Positions 1 to 8,191 of a stretch of 64,000 nt of DNA are shown here, piece by piece. Location of the stretch: assembly GCF_004364345.1 (NCBI RefSeq), contig NZ_SOCA01000001.1:248001-312000 (forward strand), written 5' to 3'. The position numbers and the translations under genes are program-made. This stretch comes from Prosthecobacter fusiformis. Lineage in GTDB: Bacteria; Verrucomicrobiota; Verrucomicrobiia; Verrucomicrobiales; Verrucomicrobiaceae. Position 1 is the first letter of the stretch. Each line of letters opens with the position of its first letter. The notes below the pieces were generated by a model that worked only from the letters and a program-made list of their open reading frames with translations, was not told the origin of the DNA and ran no database searches.

Positions 1-204
1 ATCATATGCTTGGTTACCATTCCAATCCTCATATTGACGTGTTTCAATATTTCCCCCGTTTTCCACTTCATATGATAAAACCGGCACCCCATTGACAGGC
101 GTCAATAATAGAGAGGCAATCAAGACACTGTGTAAAGCCCAGGCATGCCTGGAATATTTCCTTAATCGGTCAAGGGCGTAGGACCGTTTATTTGCGTGCT
201 GCAT
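1..204 (-). CDS. Partial secreted protein, 5' end only
   Basis: Reading leftward from the ATG at 204-202, 68 codons stay open to the window edge, so only the N-terminus is present. After a basic stretch with many Lys and Arg (residues 5-20) comes a hydrophobic run (about 23-37, including SVLIASLLLTP), as in a signal peptide or membrane anchor. A polar Gly/Asn/Glu-rich part follows (YEVENGGN, then an acidic/Trp stretch). This looks like the start of an exported surface or extracellular protein; the family is not recognisable from 68 residues. The stretch is AT-richer than the rest of the window. An inverted repeat (ATTGAC/GTCAAT, 91-106) lies within the coding sequence. Confidence 0.55.
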   Translation of the reverse strand, partial: MQHANKRSYALDRLRKYSRHAWALHSVLIASLLLTPVNGVPVLSYEVENGGNIETRQYEDWNGNQAYD

Positions 205-531
205 AAAAATTGTCACCTATACTGACTTCCACCAGCGGGCAATAAATATTTCATTTATTTTTGCTTAAATTTGGATGAACGTTATTTCAGGCTGAAGCCA
301 GATTTGTTCTGATGGTTTGGCCAAGCCGATCATTAAATAAATGGGATCAGGCTGCAGTACTTGACAACCTTGTTTAGTGACTCCCTCCGACCTCTACGGA
401 TTAGTTCCACCGCAAAGACAAGCCTAAACAACAGATGCTACACCCGCGTGTCAGAATCTGTTTCACAATGGGTCAAAGCATGCACCTGACACCATCGCCA
501 CCCATCCGACGAACAATGAAGGAAGCGGCAC
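205..531. other. Intergenic stretch without a recognisable gene
   Basis: This gap lies between the partial gene at the left edge and the stop codon of the leftward kinase gene. It is AT-rich near 240-300, with an imperfect ATAAAT/ATTTAT inverted repeat around 243-259 that may belong to the promoter of the leftward partial gene. A TTGACA hexamer occurs at 361-366, but no convincing -10 follows it. No small gene was seen on either strand. Confidence 0.4.
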
Positions 532-1662
532 TTACGATGGTGTCGTGTAGCGTGGCATGTGCAGGGTGAAAGTCGTCTCTTCCTGCTCGGATCGTACCTC
601 GACGCGCCCGCCGTGGGCTTGGGCGATTTCGCGCACGATGAAGAGTCCTAGCCCCAGCCCGTCTCGCGGATCACCGCCCGCGCGTTGCGACGCAGCTCTT
701 TCCAGCGGGTTAAAGATCCTGATGAGGTCCGATGGATCTATGGTCGGCCCATTATTGGTGACTTCGAGGCAAACGTCCGCCTCTTCACAGCGAAGCGTCA
801 CGCGGACCGGGGTGTCGGATGATCCATATTTGATCGCATTGGCGACCAGGTTGCGGAGGAGCTGCTGCAATCGCGGACCATCCCACCGCCCATGGTTATC
901 GGGGCTGGTGGTCAGCTCGATCCGTTTGCCGGGATGGGCCGCGCGAAACTGTTCCAGCTCGTCAGCCACCACCTTTGCGAGGTCGGTATCAGAGGTGACA
1001 ACTCGCAGCTCGAGTCCAAGGTTGGTGCGGTTGAAGTCCACCAAATCGTCCAGGAGCGCCTGCATGGAGGCTCCGCTGCGCATGACCTGAGTAGCGGCAT
1101 CCGAGACTTCCTCACCTGCGTTCAGCGTCGCCAAATATGAAGCCGTGAGCTGAATGGCGTTGAGCGGATTCCGCATGTCGTGCCCGAGCATTCCCAGCAG
1201 CAGGTTGCGATACCGCTCAATGGTGAGGTGAAAGTGGCTCACGGATTCAGCAATCGCCTGATCGATCGCCTCATTGAACCGAATCATGTCTTCGACGCCA
1301 TCCTCCGCGAGCGGATGGGCATCCATCCACAGCCGCAGCACGCTCGCCCGCAACGCGCGATACTCGGCGACGAGTTGGTTGATATCAAACCGGCTGCGTG
1401 CCCGCAGGACAGCGTGCGTTTGCGCCGCCGTCTCTGGCGCGCCTGCTACCTGAACCGCGCGCCCCTTTGACTTTTCCGACTGCTCATTCCGGGTCTGGGA
1501 GGTGCCCAGGTCCTTGGCGATGGCATCCAGAATATCCTGCGCATGATCACGCAGAGCCAACGACGTCATGATCCCCGCTGCCGGAAGCAAGGTCGTGGCG
1601 AACACCTCCCACTCCGCTAGGATATCTTCCATCCGCTTTAAAATGAATTCAGCCAGTCTCAT
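532..1662 (-). CDS. Sensor histidine kinase with RsbRD_N-like N-terminus
   Basis: The protein has 376 residues from the ATG at 1662; an in-frame GTG at 1749 would add 29 residues with no recognisable feature. The first ~130 residues (MRLAEFILKRMEDILAEW...) resemble the RsbRD/RsbU-type N-terminal helical domain, so the kinase is probably cytoplasmic; no membrane segment is visible. The H-box is GHDMRNP with His161, followed by the N-box (LLRNLVANAIKYG) and the G2 box (GLGLGLFIVREI). The G1 box reads NNGPTI where most kinases have DxGxG, a mild departure. No response regulator is adjacent in the same direction, so the partner is unknown. The gene is divergent from the VWA gene. Confidence 0.85.
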   Translation of the reverse strand: MRLAEFILKRMEDILAEWEVFATTLLPAAGIMTSLALRDHAQDILDAIAKDLGTSQTRNEQSEKSKGRAVQVAGAPETAAQTHAVLRARSRFDINQLVAEYRALRASVLRLWMDAHPLAEDGVEDMIRFNEAIDQAIAESVSHFHLTIERYRNLLLGMLGHDMRNPLNAIQLTASYLATLNAGEEVSDAATQVMRSGASMQALLDDLVDFNRTNLGLELRVVTSDTDLAKVVADELEQFRAAHPGKRIELTTSPDNHGRWDGPRLQQLLRNLVANAIKYGSSDTPVRVTLRCEEADVCLEVTNNGPTIDPSDLIRIFNPLERAASQRAGGDPRDGLGLGLFIVREIAQAHGGRVEVRSEQEETTFTLHMPRYTTPS

Positions 1663-1819
1663 ACCCCGTTTGTAGGTGGAATGAACATGACCTGCAATAC
1701 ACAGTTTCGCCCTTACAGAAAGCTCAGGAGGGGGCACAAACTGGGGCACGCTCGCGCCACCATCATTTTACACCCGCTTTACAGACGCCATGCCGGGCGG
1801 CATGCAGACTGGGGGTGCC

Positions 1820-2971
1820 ATGAAAACACACACATCTACCCTCCGGCATACCCTCCTCAGTCTCCTCGCCAGCACGGCCCTGCTCAGCGCAGCGGCGGAA
1901 TCGGCCAAAGACAATGCCATCACCGACAAAGAAACCCTCGTCCAAATCGCCATCCTCATGGATACCAGCAGTAGCATGGATGGCCTCATCGAGCAGGCCA
2001 AAAGCCAGCTTTGGAAGATCGTCAATGAATTCAACGACGCCAAGCAGGGCGATAAAACACCCGTCGTCCAGGTAGCCCTTTATGAATACGGCAACAATAA
2101 CCTCAGCATCGGCACCAACTACATCCGCCAGATCCTGCCCTTCACGCGGGATCTGGATAAAGTCTCCGAGCAACTCTTCAAGCTGACCACCAACGGCGGA
2201 GATGAATACTGCGGCGCCGTCATCCGCGATGCCTTGGACAAGCTGTCCTGGGACAGCGATGGCAAAACCTACAAAGCCATCTTCATCGCCGGCAATGAGC
2301 CCTTCACCCAGGGACCAGTCAGCTCGCAGGATGCCTGCAAAGCCTCCATCCAAAAAGGCGTGGTGGTAAACACCATTCACTGTGGCAACCAGAGCGAAGG
2401 CGAAAATGGCGGCTGGCGCACCGGCGCAGCCTTGGCTGAAGGCCGCTTCCTGACCATCGACCAGGACAAAGCCATCGTCCACATTGAGGCCCCGCAGGAC
2501 AAGGAGATCACCCGGCTGAGCATCGAGCTAAACAAAACGTACATCATTTATGGCAAAGACGGCAGCCGCGGAGTCGCCAACCAGCAGGCGCAGGACAGCA
2601 ACGCCTCCCGCTACAAACAAGCTGGTGCGGAAGTCCAGCGCGCCCTCACGAAAGCCAGCTCAAACTACAGCAACACCGGCTGGGACCTGGTGGACGCTAA
2701 CAAAAAGGCTGGCATCAAGCTGGAAGAAGTGAAGGAAGACGAACTGCCTGCCGAACTCAAAGCCCTGCAACCTGAAAAACGCCAGGCATACCTGGATGAA
2801 AAAGCCGCCGAGCGTGAAAAGATCCAGTCCCAGATCAAGAAGCTCAATGAAGACCGCCAGAAATATGTGACCGAAAAAAACAAAGCCAGCGGCAGCGATG
2901 ACACCCTGGACAAAGCCATCGTCAAAGCCGTGCGCGAGCAGGCTGAAAAAAAGAAAATCACCTTCAAGTGA
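1820..2971 (+). CDS. Secreted von Willebrand factor A domain protein
   Basis: The protein has 383 residues from the ATG at 1820. It starts with a signal peptide (about residues 1-26, ending SAAAES). A VWA fold follows, with the MIDAS motif DTSSS at residues 48-52, so a divalent metal is probably bound. The last ~90 residues are Lys/Glu-rich and predicted coiled coil, apart from the VWA fold. Related single-VWA exported proteins are common in Planctomycetes and Verrucomicrobia, mostly of unknown role. The gene stands alone, 100 bp before the response regulator. An earlier in-frame start at 1790 would place charged and Gly residues before the signal peptide and is less likely. Confidence 0.8.
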   Translation: MKTHTSTLRHTLLSLLASTALLSAAAESAKDNAITDKETLVQIAILMDTSSSMDGLIEQAKSQLWKIVNEFNDAKQGDKTPVVQVALYEYGNNNLSIGTNYIRQILPFTRDLDKVSEQLFKLTTNGGDEYCGAVIRDALDKLSWDSDGKTYKAIFIAGNEPFTQGPVSSQDACKASIQKGVVVNTIHCGNQSEGENGGWRTGAALAEGRFLTIDQDKAIVHIEAPQDKEITRLSIELNKTYIIYGKDGSRGVANQQAQDSNASRYKQAGAEVQRALTKASSNYSNTGWDLVDANKKAGIKLEEVKEDELPAELKALQPEKRQAYLDEKAAEREKIQSQIKKLNEDRQKYVTEKNKASGSDDTLDKAIVKAVREQAEKKKITFK

Positions 2972-3071
2972 TCCCGTCACAGTTCATTACGCCTGACTCA
3001 AAGAAAATCAAAAGTGACCTCTGCATTCAGTTGAGCCTCCGCCGCCTTTCCGTGTAAACTCTCCGCACCTC

Positions 3072-3764
3072 ATGCCCACCATCCTTGTCATCGAAGACGA
3101 TAGCGCTATCCGGCGCGGTGTGACCGATGCCCTGCGCTTTTCCGGGTATGAGGTGCTGGAGGCGGCGGAGGGGATTGCCGGCATGGAGCAGGCGCAAAAG
3201 GCCTCCTTTGACCTCATGCTGCTGGACCTCGTGCTTCCGAACCACAATGGATTCGAGATCCTGCGTGCACTCCGGGAGCACCGGCCGGGCACCCCCGTCA
3301 TCATCCTTTCCGCACGCGGCGAGGAGGCGGACCGCGTGAAAGGCTTAAAGTTAGGCGCAGACGATTACGTCGTGAAACCCTTCAGCGTGCGCGAACTTCT
3401 CGCCCGTGTGGAGGCCGTTTTACGGAGATCACCCGAGCGCCCAAAACAAGTCCAGCAGATCCCCTTCCCCGCAGGTACGGCCGATCTGGAGCGCATGGAA
3501 ATCCGCTTCACCGATGGCGGCCGCGATGAACTGTCAGACCGCGAGTGCGGCCTCATCGAATACCTCGCCGCCCATCGCGGGCGTGCCATCTCGCGGGAGG
3601 AGCTGCTGCGCCGTGTCTGGCGCATCGAGCCCAGGCAGATGGAAACCCGCACCATTGACATGCACATCGCCAATCTCCGGGCCAAGCTCCGCGACAACGG
3701 CAGCGAGCCCAAATTTCTCCTCACCGTCCGTGGCAAAGGTTACATGCTCAGCAGCGATCCATAA
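3072..3764 (+). CDS. OmpR/PhoB-family response regulator
   Basis: The protein has 230 residues. The receiver domain (1-120) has the acidic pair Asp9/Asp10, the phospho-acceptor Asp52 (LLDLVLP) and Lys102 in VKPF. The C-terminal winged-helix DNA-binding domain (about 132-228) ends with the typical TVRGKGYML motif. The gene lies 37 bp upstream of a membrane histidine kinase in the same direction, so the two almost certainly form a two-component system. The inducing signal and target genes are not evident from the sequence. Confidence 0.93.
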   Translation: MPTILVIEDDSAIRRGVTDALRFSGYEVLEAAEGIAGMEQAQKASFDLMLLDLVLPNHNGFEILRALREHRPGTPVIILSARGEEADRVKGLKLGADDYVVKPFSVRELLARVEAVLRRSPERPKQVQQIPFPAGTADLERMEIRFTDGGRDELSDRECGLIEYLAAHRGRAISREELLRRVWRIEPRQMETRTIDMHIANLRAKLRDNGSEPKFLLTVRGKGYMLSSDP

Positions 3765-3801
3765 CCACTCTTTTTGTTAGCCCACATACCGTTCGCCCTC
3801 C

Positions 3802-5781
3802 ATGCGTCCCTTCATCCGCTGGTTCCTGTTCACCCTTTGCCTCCTGGTCTTCACCGGGGCCATGGGCTGGATCAGCCTGCGCATGCTGGACATGGAGGAC
3901 CAGCGCCAGCGCACAGCGGAGGATGCCCAGGTGCAGGAAAAGGTGCGTCTGGCCCTCTGGCGCATGGACTCCCTGGCCAGCACCATCTTGATCCGGGAAA
4001 ACTCACGCCCCGCTTATCATTACCAGGCGTTTTATGCCCCGGATGATCTCTTCGCCAGCCGCAGCCAGAGCATCCCCAAAGGCCAGGCCCTCATGCCATC
4101 CCCCTTGTTCGGCAGCCTGCCGGACCTCGTCCAGCTTCACTTTGAAATGATGCCTGCCCAGGGCATCGTCACCAGCCCGCAAGCCCCCGTCGGCAGCCAG
4201 AAAGAACTGGCCACAAGCTGGTATAATCAAAGCCCCGAAACCACCGTCTCCGCGCAAAAGCTCACCACTCTGGCTGCACTCCTGAAAAAGCATCCCGAAG
4301 TGCAAACCGCCCCCGCCATGGGTGCCATCCAGCTGCTCGAAATCAAGCCAGCTGCCCCCATGGAAAAAGCCAAGGCCGCACCCGAAGTCTCCTTCAAAGC
4401 TCCCCTGGATGTACAAGCAGCGGCCAATACCAATGAGCAGAACCAGCGGGCCTTGGTCATCAGCAACAGCATCGCCCAGGAAAAAAAGGAATTTCAAAAG
4501 CCCCTCCTCAGAAAGATGGCCCCATCACCTCCGGCGAAAGCGGAAAAGGCTGAGCCCATGGTGGCAGCAGACAGCACACCCAATGAGGAAGCTGATGACC
4601 AAAAACTGGATACGGTCACCCGCCGGTATCAGAGCGGGGGCACCGTCTTCTCATCCTCTCCCTCAGGTGCCAGCGCGGTGGCGACCCCCAGCATCCGCCA
4701 GGCACTCCCAGCCCTGGCCGGTGACCTGCAGCCCCTCTGGGTGGAAAAGGAACTGCTGCTGGTGCGCAATGCCACCGTGGAGGGGTTGCCTCGTCTGCAG
4801 GGTGTGTGGTTGGATTGGCCCCAGCTTCAGTCCCGCCTCCTGGAGACCATTCGCGATCTCTTGCCAGAGGCCACACTCATCGCCACCAGCCCCCAGGCAG
4901 CACGCACGGATGCCACCGCTCTGGTCACCCTGCCGGTCAAGCTCCTCACCGGCACCGTGCCTGTCATCGCCCTGCCAAACGGCTCCGCTTTGAAACCCGC
5001 CCTCCTTGTCGCCTGGGCCTGCCTCATCTCAGCCGCCCTGGCCATCGCTTTTGTTCTGCATCGCGCTGTCCTGCTCAGTGAGCGGCGCGGTGCCTTCGTC
5101 TCCGCCGTCACCCATGAGCTGCGCACCCCCCTGACCACCTTCCGCCTCTATTCTGAAATGCTGGCCGATGACATGGTGCCCGATGCCGCCCAGCGCCGCA
5201 CCTACCTCCAGACCCTGTGTGATGAGTCCACCCGTCTCATGCACCTCGTGGAAAACGTCCTCGCCTACTCCCGCATCGAGCGTGGCCGCACCGCTGGGCG
5301 CATGGAAACCGTCGGCGTCAAAAGCCTGCTGGACCGCATCATCCCCCGCCTGCGTCAGCGCACCGATCAGGTGGACCTAGAGTTGAAGCTCATCGCCGAT
5401 GAACAGGCACTCGCTTCCTTCCTCCACGCGGATGCCATGGCCATTGAGCAGATCCTCTTCAATCTCACGGATAATGCCTGCAAATATGCCGCCCCGGACT
5501 GTGATCACCGGCAGCTCACCCTCACGGTCAAATCCACCGGCGCAAATCTCACCTTCACTCTGCGCGACCATGGCCCCGGCCTGCCCGTTGCCCAAAAGAA
5601 ACGTCTCTTTCAGCCCTTCAGCAAATCCGCCACTGAAGCCGCCCACAGCGCCCCCGGGGTCGGCCTCGGTCTCGCCCTTAGCCGCCGTCTCGCCCGAGAG
5701 CTGGGGGGCGATCTAATTTACCAGCCCCCAACCGGTCGCGGCACTGCCTTCCAGCTCACCGTCCGCACCGCCTCTCTATAA
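3802..5781 (+). CDS. Membrane sensor histidine kinase, partner of the upstream regulator
   Basis: The protein has 659 residues. TM1 is near residues 5-28 and TM2 near 396-418. They enclose a periplasmic region of about 365 residues that is rich in Ala, Pro, Lys and Gln and matches no sensor family I recognise. The cytoplasmic part has the H-box THELRTP (His438), N-box (ILFNLTDNACKYA), G1 box (DHGPGLP), F-box (LFQPF) and G2 box (GVGLGLALSRRLAREL). All catalytic motifs are intact. It follows the OmpR-type gene in what must be one transcript. The low-complexity periplasmic part may be extended rather than a compact ligand-binding fold; that is inference. Confidence 0.92.
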   Translation: MRPFIRWFLFTLCLLVFTGAMGWISLRMLDMEDQRQRTAEDAQVQEKVRLALWRMDSLASTILIRENSRPAYHYQAFYAPDDLFASRSQSIPKGQALMPSPLFGSLPDLVQLHFEMMPAQGIVTSPQAPVGSQKELATSWYNQSPETTVSAQKLTTLAALLKKHPEVQTAPAMGAIQLLEIKPAAPMEKAKAAPEVSFKAPLDVQAAANTNEQNQRALVISNSIAQEKKEFQKPLLRKMAPSPPAKAEKAEPMVAADSTPNEEADDQKLDTVTRRYQSGGTVFSSSPSGASAVATPSIRQALPALAGDLQPLWVEKELLLVRNATVEGLPRLQGVWLDWPQLQSRLLETIRDLLPEATLIATSPQAARTDATALVTLPVKLLTGTVPVIALPNGSALKPALLVAWACLISAALAIAFVLHRAVLLSERRGAFVSAVTHELRTPLTTFRLYSEMLADDMVPDAAQRRTYLQTLCDESTRLMHLVENVLAYSRIERGRTAGRMETVGVKSLLDRIIPRLRQRTDQVDLELKLIADEQALASFLHADAMAIEQILFNLTDNACKYAAPDCDHRQLTLTVKSTGANLTFTLRDHGPGLPVAQKKRLFQPFSKSATEAAHSAPGVGLGLALSRRLARELGGDLIYQPPTGRGTAFQLTVRTASL

Positions 5782-5812
5782 AAGCGCGCCCACCCCTTCA
5801 GCGACCTCTCCA

Positions 5813-5853
5813 CAAAAAAAGCGGGACAGCGACCTCAGTCACCATCCCGCTCT
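5813..5853 (-). terminator. Rho-independent terminator of the histone-like gene
   Basis: On the minus strand an AGCGGGA / TCCCGCT stem encloses 18 nt, which can itself form a small GAC/GTC stem, and is followed directly by a run of seven T. It lies just past the stop codon of the leftward histone-like gene and also ends the region downstream of the rightward kinase. Confidence 0.8.
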
Positions 5854-5871
5854 TCACAATGTTCAGCTCGA

Positions 5872-6645
5872 TTAACGCTTCGCCTTCTTAGCCGCTTTTT
5901 TCGCGACCTTGACAGCCTTTTTAGCGACAGGCGCAACAGCCTTCTTCACCGCCTTTTTAGCCACCGGAGCCGGGGCCTTCTTAGCAGGAGCTTTCTTCGC
6001 CGGAGCCACCTTCTTGGCAGGCGCTTTTTTCGCTGGGGCAGCCTTCACAGGAGCTGCTTTCTTGGCCGGGGCCTTCTTAGCCGGAGCCGCCTTTTTCGCG
6101 GCCTTCTTAGCCGGGGCAGCCTTCACAGGAGCCGTCTTCTTCGCTTTTGGAGCCTTCGCCTTCACGATGCCCGTGATGCCGCCCTCGCGGGTGAGGCGCT
6201 GCTGCAGCAGCTCTTCACGGAAGGAGATCGCCTCCGCCAGCACCTCGTCATGATTTTCCTTCGTGTAGCGATACACACGGGACACCGTCTTCCCCTTTTC
6301 AGCGCGCACAGACACAGCGATCAGCCGCGTCACCTTGCCCTTGGCTGTCTTGTATTTGCGGTAGGAGATGCCCACATGGCCGCTCTTGTTCTTCGCATTC
6401 GTCGTGTGGGCGATGCGGCTGGCCTCGATCTCCGGCATCTCGCCCAGGAGCTGGTCACGATATTCACGGGCCACTTTCAGTGCGCCTTTGGTGCCGCCGT
6501 ACAGGCTGTCGGAGAAATGTTTGGTATGAAGCGCGCCGTTTCTGGAGATGCACACCTGGAAGCCGTGCGTCTGCTTGGAGGCATCGGTGCGGGTGTCAAT
6601 ACGTTTGATGTTGCGTTCGGAAAGTGGATTGGAGCGGCGGCGCAT
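5872..6645 (-). CDS. Histone H1-like DNA-binding protein with AP2-like N-terminal repeats
   Basis: The protein has 257 residues. The C-terminal ~100 residues are almost only Ala, Lys, Pro and Val in AKKAPAKKA-type repeats, like eukaryotic H1 tails and chlamydial Hc1/Hc2. The N-terminal ~155 residues hold two segments that resemble AP2/ERF-type small beta-sheet DNA-binding domains (about 28-70, GFQVCISRNG..., and 88-150, SGHVGISYRKY...), each followed by an amphipathic helix ending REYRDQLL or SFREELL. It is probably a nucleoid-associated protein that combines base-specific contacts with a disordered cationic tail. It is transcribed alone, between its own promoter in the end of dtd and a strong terminator. 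Confidence 0.75.
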   Translation of the reverse strand: MRRRSNPLSERNIKRIDTRTDASKQTHGFQVCISRNGALHTKHFSDSLYGGTKGALKVAREYRDQLLGEMPEIEASRIAHTTNAKNKSGHVGISYRKYKTAKGKVTRLIAVSVRAEKGKTVSRVYRYTKENHDEVLAEAISFREELLQQRLTREGGITGIVKAKAPKAKKTAPVKAAPAKKAAKKAAPAKKAPAKKAAPVKAAPAKKAPAKKVAPAKKAPAKKAPAPVAKKAVKKAVAPVAKKAVKVAKKAAKKAKR

Positions 6646-6725
6646 ATGGGGGATAAAGTCTTTGGGGGGAGGTAGAAATTGAGCGCAACCCCCTCCCGTG
6701 CAACCCGAAAGTGATTTTATTATTC

Positions 6726-6754
6726 ATTATAGGTTATTCCTTGGACTTGGAGTC
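6726..6754 (-). promoter_or_regulatory. Candidate promoter of the histone-like gene
   Basis: On the minus strand a perfect TATAAT (6731-6726) is preceded by a 17-bp spacer and a weak -35 (GACTCC). It overlaps the 3' end of dtd, about 80 bp upstream of the histone-like start codon. The -10 is clear, the -35 is not. Confidence 0.4.
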
Positions 6755-7180
6755 CATCCAAACCGTCACCGGTCCGTCATTGATTAAGGCCACCTGCATA
6801 TCTGCTCCAAAGACCCCGCATTGCACCGGCACCTCCTTGGAAAGAGTGGACATGAAGTGCTCATACAGGGGGATGGCCACCTCCGGCCTGGCCGCGCGGA
6901 TAAAGCTGGGCCGGTTGCCTTTTTTCGTGCTCGCATGAAGGGTAAACTGGCTGATCACCAGCACCGCACCGCCCACCTCCTTCACCCCCAGGTTCATTTT
7001 CCCATCCGCATCCCCAAAGATGCGCATCTGGTGGATCTTTCCCGCCAGCCACTCGGCATCCTCCGCCGTATCCTCATGCTCCACCCCCAGCAGCACCACC
7101 AGCCCATGGGAAATGCTCCCCACAGCCTCCCCAGAGATGGTTACAGTGGCTTGCAGAGAACGTTGGATCAGGGCACGCAT
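6734..7180 (-). CDS. dtd: D-aminoacyl-tRNA deacylase
   Basis: This is a 148-residue DTD1-type enzyme, the normal family size. It hydrolyses D-amino acids from mischarged tRNA, and Gly-tRNA(Ala). The SQFTL motif and the Gly-cisPro motif ([11 protein letters not shown] near the C-terminus) are both present. The start at 7180 (MRALIQRS) matches the family; the in-frame ATG at 7276 would add a 32-residue extension unlike it. The gene lies 106 bp downstream of metF in the same direction and may be cotranscribed with metE-metF, though nothing shows shared regulation. Confidence 0.95.
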   Translation of the reverse strand: MRALIQRSLQATVTISGEAVGSISHGLVVLLGVEHEDTAEDAEWLAGKIHQMRIFGDADGKMNLGVKEVGGAVLVISQFTLHASTKKGNRPSFIRAARPEVAIPLYEHFMSTLSKEVPVQCGVFGADMQVALINDGPVTVWMDSKSKE

Positions 7181-7286
7181 GGGTAAAAGCGAAACCCTCA
7201 CCCAACCGCCCCCGGCTGTCCAGCCCTGAGAATATTGCCACCCTGGCCGAACCAACAGTTCATCAAAGCCTGTCATTCCGGCAGCT

Positions 7287-8186
7287 TCACCGGTTCTTCC
7301 CCGTGTATCCCAGCCCCCGCAGCACCTGCACCGTCGCCGCAGCCTGGTTCAGCGTATAAAAATGCAGCCCTGCCACCTCATGATCCAGCAGGTCCGCACA
7401 CTGCATCACCGCGTGATGAATGCCCACTTGGCGAAACCCCTCTTCATCACCTCGGGTCCTTTCCAGCGCCCGCAGCAGTTTTGCCGGATACCGCGCCCCG
7501 GCTGCCAGTTCAGCCATACGCCGCAGACTACTAGCCTGGGTTAAAGGCAGGATGCCAGCCAGGATCGGCACCTGAATGCCCTCCAGCTCACATCGGGCAC
7601 GAAAATCATGAAAGTCGTGATTGTCGAAAAACACCTGCGTGCACATCCAGTCCGCCCCCGCATCCACCTTCGCCTTCAGATGATCCATTTCAACCATCCG
7701 GTTAGGCGTCCCCGGATGCCCCTCAGGAAAACACGCCACCCCGATGCCAAAGCCACGCGCATCCGGGTGCAGCCCCCGTTCATTAAATCGACGGATGAAA
7801 CGCACCAGGTCCGCCGCCGTTTGGAAGTCCCCTCCCGCATCAGTTCCCGCAGGCAGATCACCGCGCAGGGCCAGCACATTGCTCACCCCCGCAGCCGCAT
7901 ACTTCTCCAGCAGCGTTTGCATTTCCGCCTCCGTCTGTCCCACGCAGGTCACGTGTGGGATGGGATCAAAGACATCCGACTGGCGCAGTTCCCCCACCAG
8001 CGCCCCGGTTCGCTCACGGGTGCTGCCACCCGCTCCATACGTCACGCTGACAAAGTCAGGTCGCCAGGGTGCCAGTGCATGCAGGGACTCCTGCAGCACC
8101 GCCACTGCATCCGCCGTGCGTGGAGGGAAGAACTCAAAGGAAAGCGTCGGCCGTCCCGCCGCCAGTAGGATGTCTTTGATATGCAT
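7287..8186 (-). CDS. metF: 5,10-methylenetetrahydrofolate reductase
   Basis: This is a 299-residue, bacterial-size FAD-dependent reductase that makes 5-methyl-THF, the methyl donor for MetE. The family start ([24 protein letters not shown]) is clear, with FEFFPP at the N-terminus and the (alpha/beta)8 motifs VTYGAGGS and [12 protein letters not shown]. The ATG at 8186 lies 5 bp after the metE stop; longer in-frame starts would run into metE. The metE-metF order makes a compact unit for the last two steps of methionine synthesis, and the nearby metR supports common control. Confidence 0.96.
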   Translation of the reverse strand: MHIKDILLAAGRPTLSFEFFPPRTADAVAVLQESLHALAPWRPDFVSVTYGAGGSTRERTGALVGELRQSDVFDPIPHVTCVGQTEAEMQTLLEKYAAAGVSNVLALRGDLPAGTDAGGDFQTAADLVRFIRRFNERGLHPDARGFGIGVACFPEGHPGTPNRMVEMDHLKAKVDAGADWMCTQVFFDNHDFHDFRARCELEGIQVPILAGILPLTQASSLRRMAELAAGARYPAKLLRALERTRGDEEGFRQVGIHHAVMQCADLLDHEVAGLHFYTLNQAAATVQVLRGLGYTGKNR

Positions 8187-8191
8187 GATCT

